In this document: positions 9,049 through 19,707 of the stretch, piece by piece
Position numbering within the stretch: position 1 is the first letter of the stretch
Layout: every line of letters begins with the position of its first letter
Source of the DNA: Pseudarthrobacter sp. Fe7
GTDB taxonomy: Bacteria > Actinomycetota > Actinomycetes > Actinomycetales > Micrococcaceae
Assembly (NCBI GenBank): GCA_024372495.1
Contig: CP099977.1
Location: 3,782,001-3,846,000, forward strand
Direction: 5' to 3'
DNA: 64,000 nt
The notes under the pieces: generated by a model
What the model saw: only the letters and a program-made list of their open reading frames with translations
Database searches by the model: none
Told to the model about the DNA's origin: nothing
Program-made: the position numbers and the translations under genes

Positions 9049-9954
9049 TCAGGCCCAGGATCCGTATGCCCGCACGGTATTTGCGCTGATGGCGGTGCAG
9101 AGGGCGGCGAGGTCGGAGCCTGTCAATTCTGCCATGGCCCGCACGGTGTACGGGACCATGTAGCTTGCGTTGGGGCGTCCCCTGTGCGGGTGCGGCGTGA
9201 GGAACGGCGCGTCCGTTTCCACCATGATGAGCTGGCGGTCGGCCACGGCAAGCGCGGCGCGGAGGTTGGCGGCGTTCTTGAACGTCAGCGTGCCGGCAAA
9301 TGACATCCACCAGCCCTGGTCGTTACACGTCCGGGCCAGTTCCCCGTCGCCGGAGAAGCAGTGGAACACCACCCTTTCGGGCGCACCTTCTTCCCGGAGG
9401 ACCCGCACTACGTCGCTGTGCGCGTCCCGGTCATGGATCTGGAGGGTGAGGTCCAGGCGCTTGGCAATGTCGATGTGGCGCCGGAACGAGTACTCCTGGT
9501 GGCGCAGCCCCTCCCCTTCCGTGCGGTAGAAGTCCAGACCGGTTTCGCCGATGGCCCGGATGCGCGGATGCGCAGCCAGCCGTTCAATTTCGGCGAGGGC
9601 CGATTCCAGGTCACCCGCGGCGGCATAGTGCGGAGCGTCGTTGGGGTGCAGCGCCACGGCTCCAAGGAGCCGTGGATCCTGGTCCACGGCTTCCACGGTG
9701 AACCGGGAGGACGCCAGGTCGCAGCCCACCTGGACCGCTCCCTGCACGCCCACGGCCGCAGCAGCATCGAGCGCCGCCTTGATCCCCACGGGCCCTTTTC
9801 CTTCCGGGAAGTCCAGGTGGGTGTGGTTGTCCATGACCGGGACCGGAAGGGGCTCCGGCGCGGGCGGGAAATCCTTCCGTCGGGCGTCCGCCGGATCCTG
9901 TGTCCCTTGGGCGTCGGGCACCCGGTAGGCGGCGGGAATCGTCGAATTGCACAT
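9049..9954 (-). CDS. tatD: TatD family metal-dependent DNase
   Basis: A TIM-barrel amidohydrolase-type deoxyribonuclease implicated in DNA repair and turnover. The metal ligands are visible in order: DNHTHLD near residue 42, ETGLDFYR, QIHDRDAHSD, VFHCFSG and VETDAPFLTPH. Its length of 301 aa slightly exceeds the usual 260-280 because of a Pro-rich N-terminal extension before VPVMDNHTHLD; a later start cannot be excluded. It lies upstream of rpfB and rsmA on the same strand, as in many actinobacteria (metG-tatD-rpf-ksgA). Confidence 0.93.
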   Translation of the reverse strand: MCNSTIPAAYRVPDAQGTQDPADARRKDFPPAPEPLPVPVMDNHTHLDFPEGKGPVGIKAALDAAAAVGVQGAVQVGCDLASSRFTVEAVDQDPRLLGAVALHPNDAPHYAAAGDLESALAEIERLAAHPRIRAIGETGLDFYRTEGEGLRHQEYSFRRHIDIAKRLDLTLQIHDRDAHSDVVRVLREEGAPERVVFHCFSGDGELARTCNDQGWWMSFAGTLTFKNAANLRAALAVADRQLIMVETDAPFLTPHPHRGRPNASYMVPYTVRAMAELTGSDLAALCTAISANTVRAYGSWA

Positions 9955-10117
9955 TTCATCAGCCTATCGGCCAAAGGCTCCCCCATATTTGCCGGAACTC
10001 TCTGTCAGGCACGGCAGTTGTGTTAGTAGTCTGGAACGAACACATGCGCACGCCCACCGAGGGGCGAAGGCAGGCTTGCTGTCACGTCCAGGTGAAACCC
10101 GGGCTGAAAGGTTGCCG

Positions 10118-11218
10118 ATGGAACCCCACCGACGCACTGCCAACAATGGAAGCGCACCGAACCTCAACCTGGCCGGCGTCGCAGATTCCGTCAGCCACTT
10201 GAACGGGCACCGGCCGGCTGCCATGGAGTCCGGCGACTTCCACGCAGCGGCGCAGCGCATCCTCACCACGGTCAATACCGTCATTGACGGCAAGTCCGAT
10301 GCCGCCAAGCTGGCGCTGACTGTCCTTCTCGCGCAGGGCCACCTACTGGTGGAGGACGTGCCCGGCGTCGGAAAGACCCTGCTGGCAAAAACCCTCGCCC
10401 GGACCATTGACTGCACCGTCAACCGCATCCAGTTCACCCCGGACCTGCTGCCCTCCGATGTGACGGGTGTGTCCATCTACAACCAGGCATCGAGGCTCTT
10501 CGAATTCCGGCCCGGCGCAGTCTTCGCGAACATCGTCATCGGCGACGAAATCAACCGCGCGTCGGCCAAGACCCAGTCTGCCCTCCTGGAATGCATGGAG
10601 GAGCACCAGGTAACGGTGGACGGCACCTCCTACAGGCTTGATGAGCCGTTCATGGTGGTTGCCACCCAGAACCCCATCGAAATGGAGGGAACGTATCCGT
10701 TGCCGGAGGCGCAGCGGGACCGGTTCATGGCCCGGATTTCCATGGGCTACCCGGACAAGGATGCTGAGATCGAGATGCTGGAGACCCACCAGGCGGTTTC
10801 TCCCCTTGCCAGCGTCTCCCCCGTGGTCACCGCCTCCGACGTCGCCGCCATGATCGCCACCGTCCAGCAGGTCTTCGTCTCCGATGCCGTGAAGGAATAC
10901 ACAGTGTCAGTAGGCAGGGCCACCAGGGAAAGCGCGCTGCTGCGACTGGGCGCGAGTCCCCGGTCCATGCTGCAGCTGCTGCGGGCCGCCAAGGCGACGG
11001 CGGCCCTTGACGGGCGGGATTTCGTCCTTCCGGACGACGTGGGTGACGTGGCCGAAGCCGTCCTGGCCCACCGGATCATCCTTGACCGGAAAGCTGCGGG
11101 CGCGGGCGAGACCCCGCACAGCGTCCTGCGCGGCATCCTGTCCCGGCTGCCTGTGCCCCAGGCGGCGCCCGGGCAGTCCAGCCGGGCCGCGGCCGCCGCC
11201 GGCACCAGGAACCGCTAG
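10118..11218 (+). CDS. MoxR-family AAA+ ATPase
   Basis: A chaperone-like AAA+ ATPase that typically acts on a partner protein encoded next to it. Visible motifs: Walker A VPGVGKTLLAK, Walker B IGDEINRASAKTQ and sensor VATQNPIEMEGTYPLPEAQ; the C-terminal lid follows. Start is ATG 10118 with GAAAGG six bases upstream. The frame is open further upstream without a good start. The DUF58 gene begins nine bases after the stop, and the transglutaminase gene follows, forming the well-known MoxR-DUF58-transglutaminase operon. It diverges from tatD. Confidence 0.95.
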   Translation: MEPHRRTANNGSAPNLNLAGVADSVSHLNGHRPAAMESGDFHAAAQRILTTVNTVIDGKSDAAKLALTVLLAQGHLLVEDVPGVGKTLLAKTLARTIDCTVNRIQFTPDLLPSDVTGVSIYNQASRLFEFRPGAVFANIVIGDEINRASAKTQSALLECMEEHQVTVDGTSYRLDEPFMVVATQNPIEMEGTYPLPEAQRDRFMARISMGYPDKDAEIEMLETHQAVSPLASVSPVVTASDVAAMIATVQQVFVSDAVKEYTVSVGRATRESALLRLGASPRSMLQLLRAAKATAALDGRDFVLPDDVGDVAEAVLAHRIILDRKAAGAGETPHSVLRGILSRLPVPQAAPGQSSRAAAAAGTRNR

Positions 11219-11227
11219 GCCCGGGCC

Positions 11228-12694
11228 ATGGCCCTCCTGGACAAGCTTCCGCGGCACCTGTTCACCAGGCGCGGGTGGGGCATGCTGGCGGCCGGCGCGT
11301 TTGCGCTGGCCGCGGCCCAGGTAATGGGGCGCCGTGACCTCCTGACGTTGGCCCTGCTGCTGCTGGTGCTTCCACTCGTCTCCCTCGCCGGCGTGCGGCT
11401 GGTCAAACCCAGGTTTCGGGTATACCGCGAATTCAATCCCTCCCCGGTCGAAACTTCGGCAACGGCGGTGGTGCACCTTGCCGTGGCCAGGACCGGACCG
11501 GGCACCGGGCGGGTGGTCATGGAGGAGCGGCTGCCGGCGCAGTTCGGCCACGCACCGGCCTTCAGGTTCCCTTCCCGTTCAGCCACCGGCGGCACCAGCC
11601 GCTACGAATACCACCTCACCTCCAGGTACCGCGGCCAGTTTCGGATCGGGCCTGTTACGGCCGAGTTCACCGACCCCTTCGGGCTCTCCCTGCACCGCCA
11701 GGCAATTGACGACGGCGACTTCCTCACCGTGACGCCGGCCGCCGTCGTCCTGCCTGCCACCGGCCTGGCCGGAGCGCGGGGCAACGACGGTGTCACCGCC
11801 ACCCGCGTCCGGGCAAACCCCAGCGACGACGATGTGATGACCCGCGAATACCGCCACGGAGACCCGATGCGGCGGGTCCATTGGGCCGCGACGGCCCGGC
11901 ACGGGGCCCTGATGGTCCGGCAGGAGGAATCGGTCACCACGCCCGAAGCGACCGTAATCCTGGACCACCGTTCGGTGGCTTTCGCGGGCAGCCCCGGCAC
12001 ATCCATGCCGGGCCTGCCGGCCCACGATGGGCACACGCCAGCCACCAGTGACACCTTCGAGTGGTCCGTTGTTGCCGCCATGTCCGTGAGCGCACACCTG
12101 GCTGAACGCAATTACGCCCTTCGGCTGCTGGATACGGGCGGCGACCCTGCGTTCCTTCACTCCCCTTCCTCCCCGGAACCGGCGGTTGAAGAGTACAGCG
12201 GGGCGTCCGGCCTGCAGTCGATTGCCGAGAGCCTGGCCGCAATCCATCTCTCAGGCACGCTCCACTCTCGGCGGGACGGCACACTCCTGGACATGGCCGT
12301 CAGGAACGCGGAGCGCCGGGGTGCCGGGGCAGCGCGGCCGCCGGAAGGCAGCGACCAGGCGCGGCCGGCGTTCGATGACCATTTGATGGACAAGCTGTCC
12401 GCCCACCGGATGCGGGGGCCACTGATCGCAGTGCTGGGGAGGATTACCGCCGAGGAGGCGGTGGCCCTTGCCACGGCTGCCGCATACGGCACCAATGCGT
12501 TCGCCCTCTTGGCCGTGGAACGGCCGGGGGATTTCCAGGACGTCCTCGAAGTGCTGCGGCAGGGCGGCTGGCGGGCGATGGCCGTGGGACCGGGGACCGG
12601 GCATTCTGCCGCCTGGGGCCAGTTCGACCAGGAGTCCTCCTTGCCGGCGGTGGCGGCAGTGGAGGTCCGCCGGGGAGCGGGTGTGGCCAAATGA
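11228..12694 (+). CDS. DUF58 domain-containing membrane protein
   Basis: A 488-residue protein with two adjacent N-terminal membrane segments (about residues 16-55). These precede a soluble region carrying the DUF58 signature MTREYRHGDPMRRVHWAATA. DUF58 proteins have a von Willebrand A-like fold and are the usual partners of MoxR ATPases. The stop overlaps the next ATG (ATGA at 12691-12694), so the three-gene operon is translationally coupled. The biochemical function is unknown; envelope stress or assembly is the common inference. Confidence 0.92.
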   Translation: MALLDKLPRHLFTRRGWGMLAAGAFALAAAQVMGRRDLLTLALLLLVLPLVSLAGVRLVKPRFRVYREFNPSPVETSATAVVHLAVARTGPGTGRVVMEERLPAQFGHAPAFRFPSRSATGGTSRYEYHLTSRYRGQFRIGPVTAEFTDPFGLSLHRQAIDDGDFLTVTPAAVVLPATGLAGARGNDGVTATRVRANPSDDDVMTREYRHGDPMRRVHWAATARHGALMVRQEESVTTPEATVILDHRSVAFAGSPGTSMPGLPAHDGHTPATSDTFEWSVVAAMSVSAHLAERNYALRLLDTGGDPAFLHSPSSPEPAVEEYSGASGLQSIAESLAAIHLSGTLHSRRDGTLLDMAVRNAERRGAGAARPPEGSDQARPAFDDHLMDKLSAHRMRGPLIAVLGRITAEEAVALATAAAYGTNAFALLAVERPGDFQDVLEVLRQGGWRAMAVGPGTGHSAAWGQFDQESSLPAVAAVEVRRGAGVAK

Positions 12695-15233
12695 CCATCG
12701 CACCTGCCCGGCCAACAGGTGCCGGCAACCAGGCGCAGAACAGCCCGGCAAGGCCAGCGGGCCGCACTGGGTGGGGTGCCTACCCCTGGGCCATGGCTGC
12801 GGCCATCAGTGTGGCTGTGTGCGGTGCGGCCCTGTCCCTGAACGGTGTCCTGCGCGGCTGGAACTGGTACTGGCCGGCCATGACCACCGTGCTGGTGGTG
12901 GGCTTCGCCTTGGCCGCACTCCGTTCCGTCCGTGCCCAGCCCCTGCTGGTCACCGCCGGAGGACTCGTGGCGTTGGGTGGTGTCCTGACCATGACGTTCT
13001 TCCGTGGTTCCAGTTTCCTTTGGGTAATCCCTACCGGGGCTTCCCTGCCCGACCTGGACCGGTTGATCCAACGTGCCAGCGAGACCGTCCTGGCAGAGAC
13101 GGCTCCTGTCGCTCCCAACGCGGGAATTGTCATGGTGGTCTGCGCCGTGCTCGGCCTGGCGGTGATACTGGTCGACGCCCTCGCGGTGCCCCTGGGCATG
13201 CCCGCCGCCTCCGGTACCGGCCTGCTGGCCCTGTTGGTGGTCCCGGCCATGATCAAGCCGCAGAGCGTGGGAGTGTGGAGTTTCGTTGCCACCGCCGCGG
13301 GATACCTGCTGATCCTCGCCTGCAGCCAGTGGTTTGCCCCGGACCGCAGGTTGGAGGGCGGCCCGGCGCGCAGCCCGGGCGTGCTGCGGCGTGCGGCCCT
13401 GACTGCCGCCGTGGCCCTGGCAGCCACCCTGGCGCTGCCCCTCGCCATTCCCGGCTTTGACCGCGGCACTTTTCCCCAGGGTTCGCGGCTCAACCCGTGG
13501 GGCGCCTCCACCGGCCTCAACCCAATGATCACCCTGGGCAGCAGCCTGCGCACCCCGGACGGGAGCGGCAGGATCACCTACGCCACGAATTCACCCGCAC
13601 CCCTTTACCTGCGCTCGGTGACCGTGGACAATTTCGACGGCGACTCCTGGGGCCCGGACGACCGGACCGGGACGCGCGTGCCATTGGATGGGCGGATCGA
13701 CCCCGGCTATCCCGTTCTGACCGACGAGCAGGTGCGCCTGGTCACGGCGATCGACGCCGGTTCCTTCACCAGCCCCTACCTGCCGGTTCCGTATGCGCCC
13801 GAAACCGTCGGCGGCCTTGGCGGCCAGTGGACCTGGGACCCGGCCACGCTGAGCATCAAGGGCACCGATACCACCACGCGGCGGCAGGAATACCTGGTGA
13901 CGTCCGCGGTGCCGAAGCTCTCCGCTGCGCTGCTGGCCCAGTCCACGGGTCCGGCCCGGAGCATCTCCGATGTTTTCACCAGGATCCCCGGCAACGTGCC
14001 GGACATCGTCAAAACCACTGCCAAGACAGTGGCCGGAACCGCCGGGACGCCCTACCAGAAGGCCATGGCCATCCAGAAGTACCTGCGCTCATCCGAGTTC
14101 ACCTACTCGCTGCAGTCACCGGTGCAGGGCGGCTATGACGGCAATGGCCTCTCCGTCCTGGCCGACTTCCTGCAGCAAAAGAGCGGCTACTGCATCCACT
14201 ACGCCTCGGCGATGGCTGTGATGGCCAGGCTGGAAGGCATTCCGAGCAGGATCGCCGTGGGATATGCCCCCGGAAGGCTGACGGGGGCCACGGTAACGGT
14301 TGCCGGCCAGGGAGCCCTCCCGGAATACGAGGCGGATGCCCGCGACGCCCACGCCTGGCCTGAACTGTACTTCCAGGGCCTGGGCTGGGTTCCCTTTGAG
14401 CCGACGCCCTCACGGGGGTGGTGCCCGATTACGCCACCGAGACGTCGGCACCGTCCGTGGCGGAGTCCCCGGGCAACAACGACGGCCTCATTCCAGATAT
14501 CGCTCCGGTGGCCACACCTTCGCCCAGCGCATCCGCCCAGGCCGTCCCCGGCGCCGGCGGGAGCAGCACCGGCGATGGCATGCAGCTCATGCCCTGGCTG
14601 CTTGGGACGGCGGGAGCGGTGGGCGTGGTCCTCCTGGCGGCCGCGCCGCACCTGGTCCGCGCAGGCACCCGGTCACGGCGGCTGCGCCCGAAGCGCCCGG
14701 ACCAGGCAGTCCCTCTGGCCTGGAGCGAACTCCGGGACCTAGGCGCCGATTACGGGCTGCCACCCGGAGACAGCGAGACCGCCCGGGCTTACGCGGCCCG
14801 GTTCCGGAATGCGTTGCTGGGCGAGGCCGGCGGCATGGACCAGGAGGCGCATGAGGCAGTGGCGTCCCTTACCGCGGCCTTCGAGCACCACAGGTACGGC
14901 CGCCCGGGCGGTGGAGGTCCCACTGGCGCACGCCTCCGTCCCGGCGCGGGCCAGGGCAACGCCGCCGTCCAGGACAGGACAGCTGCCGATGACATTGCTG
15001 AAGGGATTGCCGCGGTGGAAACGTCCCTCCGGGCCAACGCCACCCTGCCGCGGCGGTGGACTGCTGCGTGGCTGCCGCCATCGGTCACCCGGCGGCTGGG
15101 CCTGTTGCTGGGAGCGCCCTTCAGCGCGGCCGGCAGGGCCATCCGCCAAACGGTGCACGCCGGCGCACGGCTCCGGCGCGGGCACACCGGGCCGGAGCCG
15201 GATGACGCCGTCGGCCGGCGCCACCGGGGCTGA
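12691..15233 (+). CDS. TgpA-like membrane transglutaminase (one frame error)
   Basis: A large membrane protein with several N-terminal helices, an extracytoplasmic transglutaminase-like domain, a further helix (about residue 635) and a C-terminal cytoplasmic DUF4129-type tail. The catalytic cysteine is in KSGYCIHYASAM (about residue 501) and the histidine in DARDAHAWPE (about 554). The frame breaks at 14414-14418, where a G-run of five should be six right after FEPTPSRG. The corrected length is 847 aa. It closes the MoxR-DUF58 operon. Family members resemble cysteine-protease or transglutaminase enzymes; the substrate is not known. Confidence 0.9.
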
Positions 15234-15241
15234 ACACACAA

Positions 15242-15271
15242 GTGCCGGCCGGGAAAGTTCCGGGCCGGCAC
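15242..15271. terminator. Bidirectional hairpin between tgpA and gabD
   Basis: GTGCCGGCC at 15242-15250 pairs with GGCCGGCAC at 15263-15271, with a partly paired loop. It stands between two convergent genes and probably ends both. Confidence 0.7.
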
Positions 15272-15294
15272 ATGCGGTTCGCTGACCGCCGGGG

Positions 15295-16796
15295 CTAGCC
15301 TGCGTAGGGGTCGGCGATGCCGATGTACTGGGTGTAGAGGTACTCCTCGATGCCTTCCAGGCCACCCTCGCGTCCCAGTCCCGACTGCTTCACGCCGCCG
15401 AAGGGTGCGGCGGCGTTGGAGATGACTCCGGCGTTCAGGCCGAGCATGCCGGTTTCCAGGCGCTCGCCCATCCGGATGCCGCGGTTGATGTCCTTGGTGA
15501 AGACGTAGGCCACCAGGCCGTACTCGGTGTTGTTGGCAAGGCGGACAGCCTCATCCTCACTGCTGAAGGCGATGATCGGGGCAACGGGGCCGAAGATCTC
15601 CTCGGACAGGATGCGGGTCCCTTCAGTGACGCCGGACAGGATGGTGGGCTGGTAGAAGTAGCCCGGACCCTCCACCGGGGCGCCGCCCAGTACCGCCTTG
15701 GCACCGCCGGCGACGGCGTCGGACACCAGGCTCGTGGACCTTGTCCCGGCTCTTGGCGTCGATCAGGGGGCCCACCTTGGACTCGGGCTCGGTGCCCCGT
15801 GCAGTGGTCATCTCCTTCATCTTCGCGGCGAACTTCTCCGCAAATTCGCCGGCAACAGATTCGTGGACGATGAACCGGTTGGCAGCGGTGCAGGCCTCAC
15901 CCATGTTCCGGAGCTTCGCCGCCATGGCGCCGGTGACAGCGGCGTCCAGGTCGGCGTCCTCAAAGACCAGGAACGGGGCATTGCCGCCCAGGCTCCATCG
16001 AGGTCCGCAGTACGTTTTCGGAGGCATCGGCCAGCAGGCGGCGTCCCACCTCGGTGGAGCCGGTGAAGGACAGCTTCCGGAGGCGGGCATCCTTGATCAG
16101 TGGTCCGGTGGTGGCACCGGCAGTGGAGGTGGGGATGACGTTGAGGACACCGGCCGGCAGGCCCGCCTCCTGCATCACGCCGGCAAACAACTGGGACGTC
16201 AGGGGCGTGAGGTTCGCCGACTTCAGCACCATGGTGCAGCCGGCCGCGACGGCCGGGGCGATCTTGCGGGTGGCCATGGCCAGCGGGAAGTTCCACGGGG
16301 TGATCAGCAGGCAGGGGCCCACCGGCTTCTTGGTTACCAGGAGGCGTGATTTGCCGTCCGGGGAAACGGAGTAGCGTCCAAAGGCGCGGACTGCTTCCTC
16401 GGAGAACCAGCGCAGGAACTCGGCGCCGTAGGTCACCTCGCCGCGGGCTTCGGCCAGCGGCTTGCCCATTTCCAGGGTCATCAGGAGGGCGAAGTCTTCT
16501 GCCCGTTCCGTCACCAGGTCGAAGGCCCGGCGGAGAATCTCCCCGCGTTCGCGGGGCGGTACCTTCGCCCAGGACTCCTGTGCTGCCGCGGCAGCGTCCA
16601 GGGCCGCCGCACCATCTTCGGGGCCGGCGTCGGCGATGCTCAACAGCACCTTCCCGGTGGCGGGATCCTCGACGTCGAACGTCTTGCCGGAAGCGGCCTC
16701 GCGCCACTCACCGTTAATGAGCAGCCCGGTGGGAACGGAGGCCAAAAGCCGGGTTTCGCGCTCGGCGGTAACGGCCGGCTGTGCAGTGACAGTCAC
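15295..16796 (-). CDS. gabD: NAD(P)-dependent succinate-semialdehyde dehydrogenase (two frame errors)
   Basis: Oxidises succinate semialdehyde to succinate, linking GABA or 4-hydroxybutyrate breakdown to the TCA cycle. Motifs: ITPWNFPLAMATRKIAPA (cofactor site), FTGSTEVGRRL, the active-site Glu region MELGGNAPF and the nucleophile in GEACTAANRF. Two extra bases, at 15991-15992 (within the LGG of the Glu motif) and at 15729-15730, break the frame. Both sites read CAGGCTC where CAGCTC is needed. Corrected length 499 aa, normal. The GTG at 16794-16796 has GGGAG five bases upstream and is preferred to the earlier ATG at 16859. The exact substrate is inferred from overall similarity; a related aldehyde dehydrogenase is possible. 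Confidence 0.88.
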
Positions 16797-16933
16797 GATG
16801 ACTCCCTCGTCGGTAGGGTTGTGGCAGCCCGTCGCCGCGGCCGGAGTGACCAGGATCATGGGGCTGATTAACAGCCAGACTACTGCGGGGCACCCCCATG
16901 GTCTACGCCGCTGCGCACTGCGGAATCACCACG

Positions 16934-16955
16934 GCACTGTGCAGCTGCACAGTGC
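16934..16955. promoter_or_regulatory. Perfect 22-bp palindrome upstream of gabD
   Basis: The half-site is GCACTGTGCAG, followed immediately by its exact reverse complement. The centre lies about 150 bases upstream of the gabD start and 37 bases after the rsmI stop. With no loop and no T-tract it fits a dimeric repressor or activator site better than a terminator. The regulator is unknown. Confidence 0.5.
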
Positions 16956-16991
16956 GGGCGCTTTGGCGCCGAACCCGGCCTGCCGTACTTG

Positions 16992-17867
16992 CTACCGCGC
17001 AGCAAGGACCGCCGAGTAGAGCTCGCGCTTGCTGACCCGGACGTCCTCGGCGACGGCGGCTACGGCCTCCTTCAGCCGGATGCCCTGGGCCACCAGCTCA
17101 TTGACCGCCGCCACGTGGTCCTCAGGCGTTCCGGCTGCCTGTTCCGGAGCGCCGCCCAGTACCACGGCGATCTCGCCGCGGACCTCGTTGTCCTCGGCCC
17201 ACTGGAGGAGCTCGCCAACGGTGCCGCGGATAACTTCCTCGTACGTCTTGGTCAGTTCCCGGCACACGGCGATGGGCCGGTCCGGCCCGAACCTTTCCCG
17301 CAGCGCCCGCAGCATGGCCTCGAGCCGGTGCGGCGCCTCGAAGAACACCATGGTGCGCCGCTCCCCGGAAAGGTCCGCCAGGCGGGAGGCCCGCTCCCCG
17401 GCTTTGCGCGGGAGGAATCCTTCGAAGCAGAACCGGTCAGTGGGCAGCCCGGACAGCGCCAGTGCGGTCAGCACCGCGGACGGGCCCGGGACTGCGGTAA
17501 CGGGAAGTCCCGCCGCGATGGCCCCCTCCACCAGCCGGAAGCCCGGGTCCGATACCGCAGGCATCCCGGCGTCGGTCACCATCAGGAGCGTGCTGCCGGC
17601 GCGGACCTGGTCAAGGAGCTCAGCAGTCCTGGTGGCCTCATTGTGCTCGTGGTAGCTGATGATGCGTCCCGCAACGGCAACCCCCAGGCTGTGGACCAGG
17701 CGGTGGAGTCGCCGGGTATCCTCGGCCGCCACGATGTCCGCGGTGCCCAGCAACTCCACCAGCCGCGCGGAGGCATCACCGGTGTTCCCGATAGGAGTTG
17801 CGGCCAGGATAATCCGCCCCGCCGTCGAAGGGCCGGGCTCGGGAAGAGGGCTGGGGTTCGGGTCCAC
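16992..17867 (-). CDS. rsmI: 16S rRNA (cytidine(1402)-2'-O)-methyltransferase
   Basis: SAM-dependent methyltransferase of the tetrapyrrole-methylase fold that 2'-O-methylates C1402 in the ribosomal P site. Visible: ILAATPIGNTGDAS at the N-terminus, VAAEDTRRLHRL, ISYHEHNE, MVTDAGMPAVSDPGF and VPGPSAVLTALALSGLP. Length 291 aa is typical. GTG start at 17865-17867. It diverges from the protein mannosyltransferase gene with only about 45 bases between the starts, an arrangement common in actinobacteria. Intact frame. Confidence 0.96.
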   Translation of the reverse strand: MDPNPSPLPEPGPSTAGRIILAATPIGNTGDASARLVELLGTADIVAAEDTRRLHRLVHSLGVAVAGRIISYHEHNEATRTAELLDQVRAGSTLLMVTDAGMPAVSDPGFRLVEGAIAAGLPVTAVPGPSAVLTALALSGLPTDRFCFEGFLPRKAGERASRLADLSGERRTMVFFEAPHRLEAMLRALRERFGPDRPIAVCRELTKTYEEVIRGTVGELLQWAEDNEVRGEIAVVLGGAPEQAAGTPEDHVAAVNELVAQGIRLKEAVAAVAEDVRVSKRELYSAVLAAR

Positions 17868-17912
17868 CCACCAAGCCTACTGCGGCCGGGTCTTCCAGCC
17901 GCAAAAGGTAGC

Positions 17913-19640
17913 ATGGGGCTCGTGACGCAGACCTCGACGCGGCCCGCCGGGGCCGGGAAACCCAAGCCCGCGGACTCCCCCACTGGTGCAGGCGCCACTG
18001 CGGCGGAGGCCGGTGCAAAGGCCGCCCGTCCCTGGATCAGCCGGCCGGACGAGGCGTTCACCGTCGAGGGACTCAGGGCGAGACTTATCGGAGCGGGCCC
18101 ATCCTGGCGGGACTATCCGCCGTCCCTGCGGCTCTGGTTCATCCTGGTCCCTGTCCTGGCAGCGGTGGTCGGTGGCCTCCTCCGGTTCATCCGGCTCGAC
18201 GTGCCGCACAAGCTGGTGTTTGACGAGACCTACTACGTCAAGGACGCGTATTCATACCTGATCAGCGGCTACGAACGCAGCTGGCCGGACAAAGCCAACG
18301 ATTCGTTCAATACCGGGAATCCGGACCTCCTGCTGAACACCCCCGAATATGTGGTCCACCCCCGGTGGGCAAATGGATGATCGCCGCCGGCATGTGGCTG
18401 TTCGGGCCGGAGAATCCCTTTGGCTGGCGGTTCGCCGCAGCACTGACGGGCACCCTCACCGTGCTGCTGGTCTCCCTGATCGCCCTGAAACTGTTCCGCT
18501 CGCTTCCGCTGGCGGGCGCCGCGGGGCTGCTCCTCGCCGTCGACGGCCACCACCTGGTGATGTCGCGGGCGTCGCTGCTGGACGTTTTCCTCACCTTCTG
18601 GGTCCTGGCCGCCTTCGGCGCCCTGCTGATGGACCGCGAAGACGGGCGCCGCCGCCTGGCCACCCGGCTGGCACGGGCCGCCGGGGCAAACGGCGGACAA
18701 CCAACGGCCGGCACGCTGCTGTCCGGTCCATGGCTGGGCGTGCGCTGGTGGCGGGTTGCCGCGGGCGTCTGCATGGGCCTGGCAGTGGGAACAAAATGGT
18801 CCGGCTTGTTCTTCCTGGCCGGATTTGGCCTCCTGACAGTCCTGTGGGACCTCAACGCCAGGCGGGTGGCAGGCGTCCGCGGCTGGATCAGCGGCGGAGT
18901 GATCCGGGACGGGATACCCGCGTTCCTTGGCATGGTTCCCGTGGCGGGGACCGTCTACTCGGCCACCTGGACAGGCTGGTTCCTGTCGGACAACGCCTAC
19001 TTCCGCCATTGGGCTGAGAGCAACCCGTCCGCAGAATGGGGATGGCTCCCCGACTCCGTCCGGTCCCTGGTCCACTACCACCTGGAGGCGTACAAGTTCC
19101 ACCAGGGCCTGAGTTCCGAGCACCCCTACCAGGCCAGTGCCTGGAGCCTGGCTGGTGATGGGCCGGCCCACATCGTTCTTCTATGAATCACCGCCCCAGG
19201 GAACCCCGGGCTGCGACGTCGAGAAATGCACCTCCGCCATCCTGTCCGTCGGAAACCCGCTGATCTGGTGGGCGGCCGCCATTTCGCTGGTGGTCATGCT
19301 GTTCTGGTGGGTGGGGCGCCGGGACTGGCGCGCCGGGGCCGTGCTCGCCGGCGTGGGCGCAGGCTACCTGCCGTGGTTCATGTACCCCGAGCGCACCATG
19401 TTCTACTTCTACGCGGTGTCCTTTGAACCGTTCCTGGTCCTTGCCCTGGTGTACTGCCTGGGGCTGGTCCTGGGCAGGTCATCGGACCCGCCGTGGCGCC
19501 GGCGCTCGGGGCTGTATCTGGTGGTCCTGTTCCTGGCCGCGGCAGCGCTGCTGTCGGCGTTTTTCTACCCGATCTGGACCGCCGAGGTAATTCCGTACGT
19601 CGACTGGAAGGTCCGGATGTGGATGCCATCCTGGATCTAG
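17913..19640 (+). CDS. Dolichyl/polyprenyl-phosphate-mannose protein O-mannosyltransferase, GT39 (two frame errors)
   Basis: A multipass membrane enzyme that transfers mannose from polyprenyl-phosphomannose to secreted proteins. The first extracytoplasmic loop has the Asp-Glu motif FDETYYVKDAYSY. The following helices alternate with PMT features such as VDGHHLVMSRASLLD and YPERTMFYFYAVSF. Two errors break it. A C-run of five at 18359-18363 should be six (before VGKWMIAAG), and one extra base sits at 19147-19148 in GAGCCTGG. Corrected length 575 aa. Start ATG 17913 is chosen; GTG 17922 is an alternative. Manno-conjugate supply may connect to manA in this window. Confidence 0.9.
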
Positions 19641-19707
19641 GGCAGGATGGCAACAAGGACCTGAAGGAGCCGCTGCCGCGGCGTGGCAGCGGAAACGGAG
19701 ACCGGCT

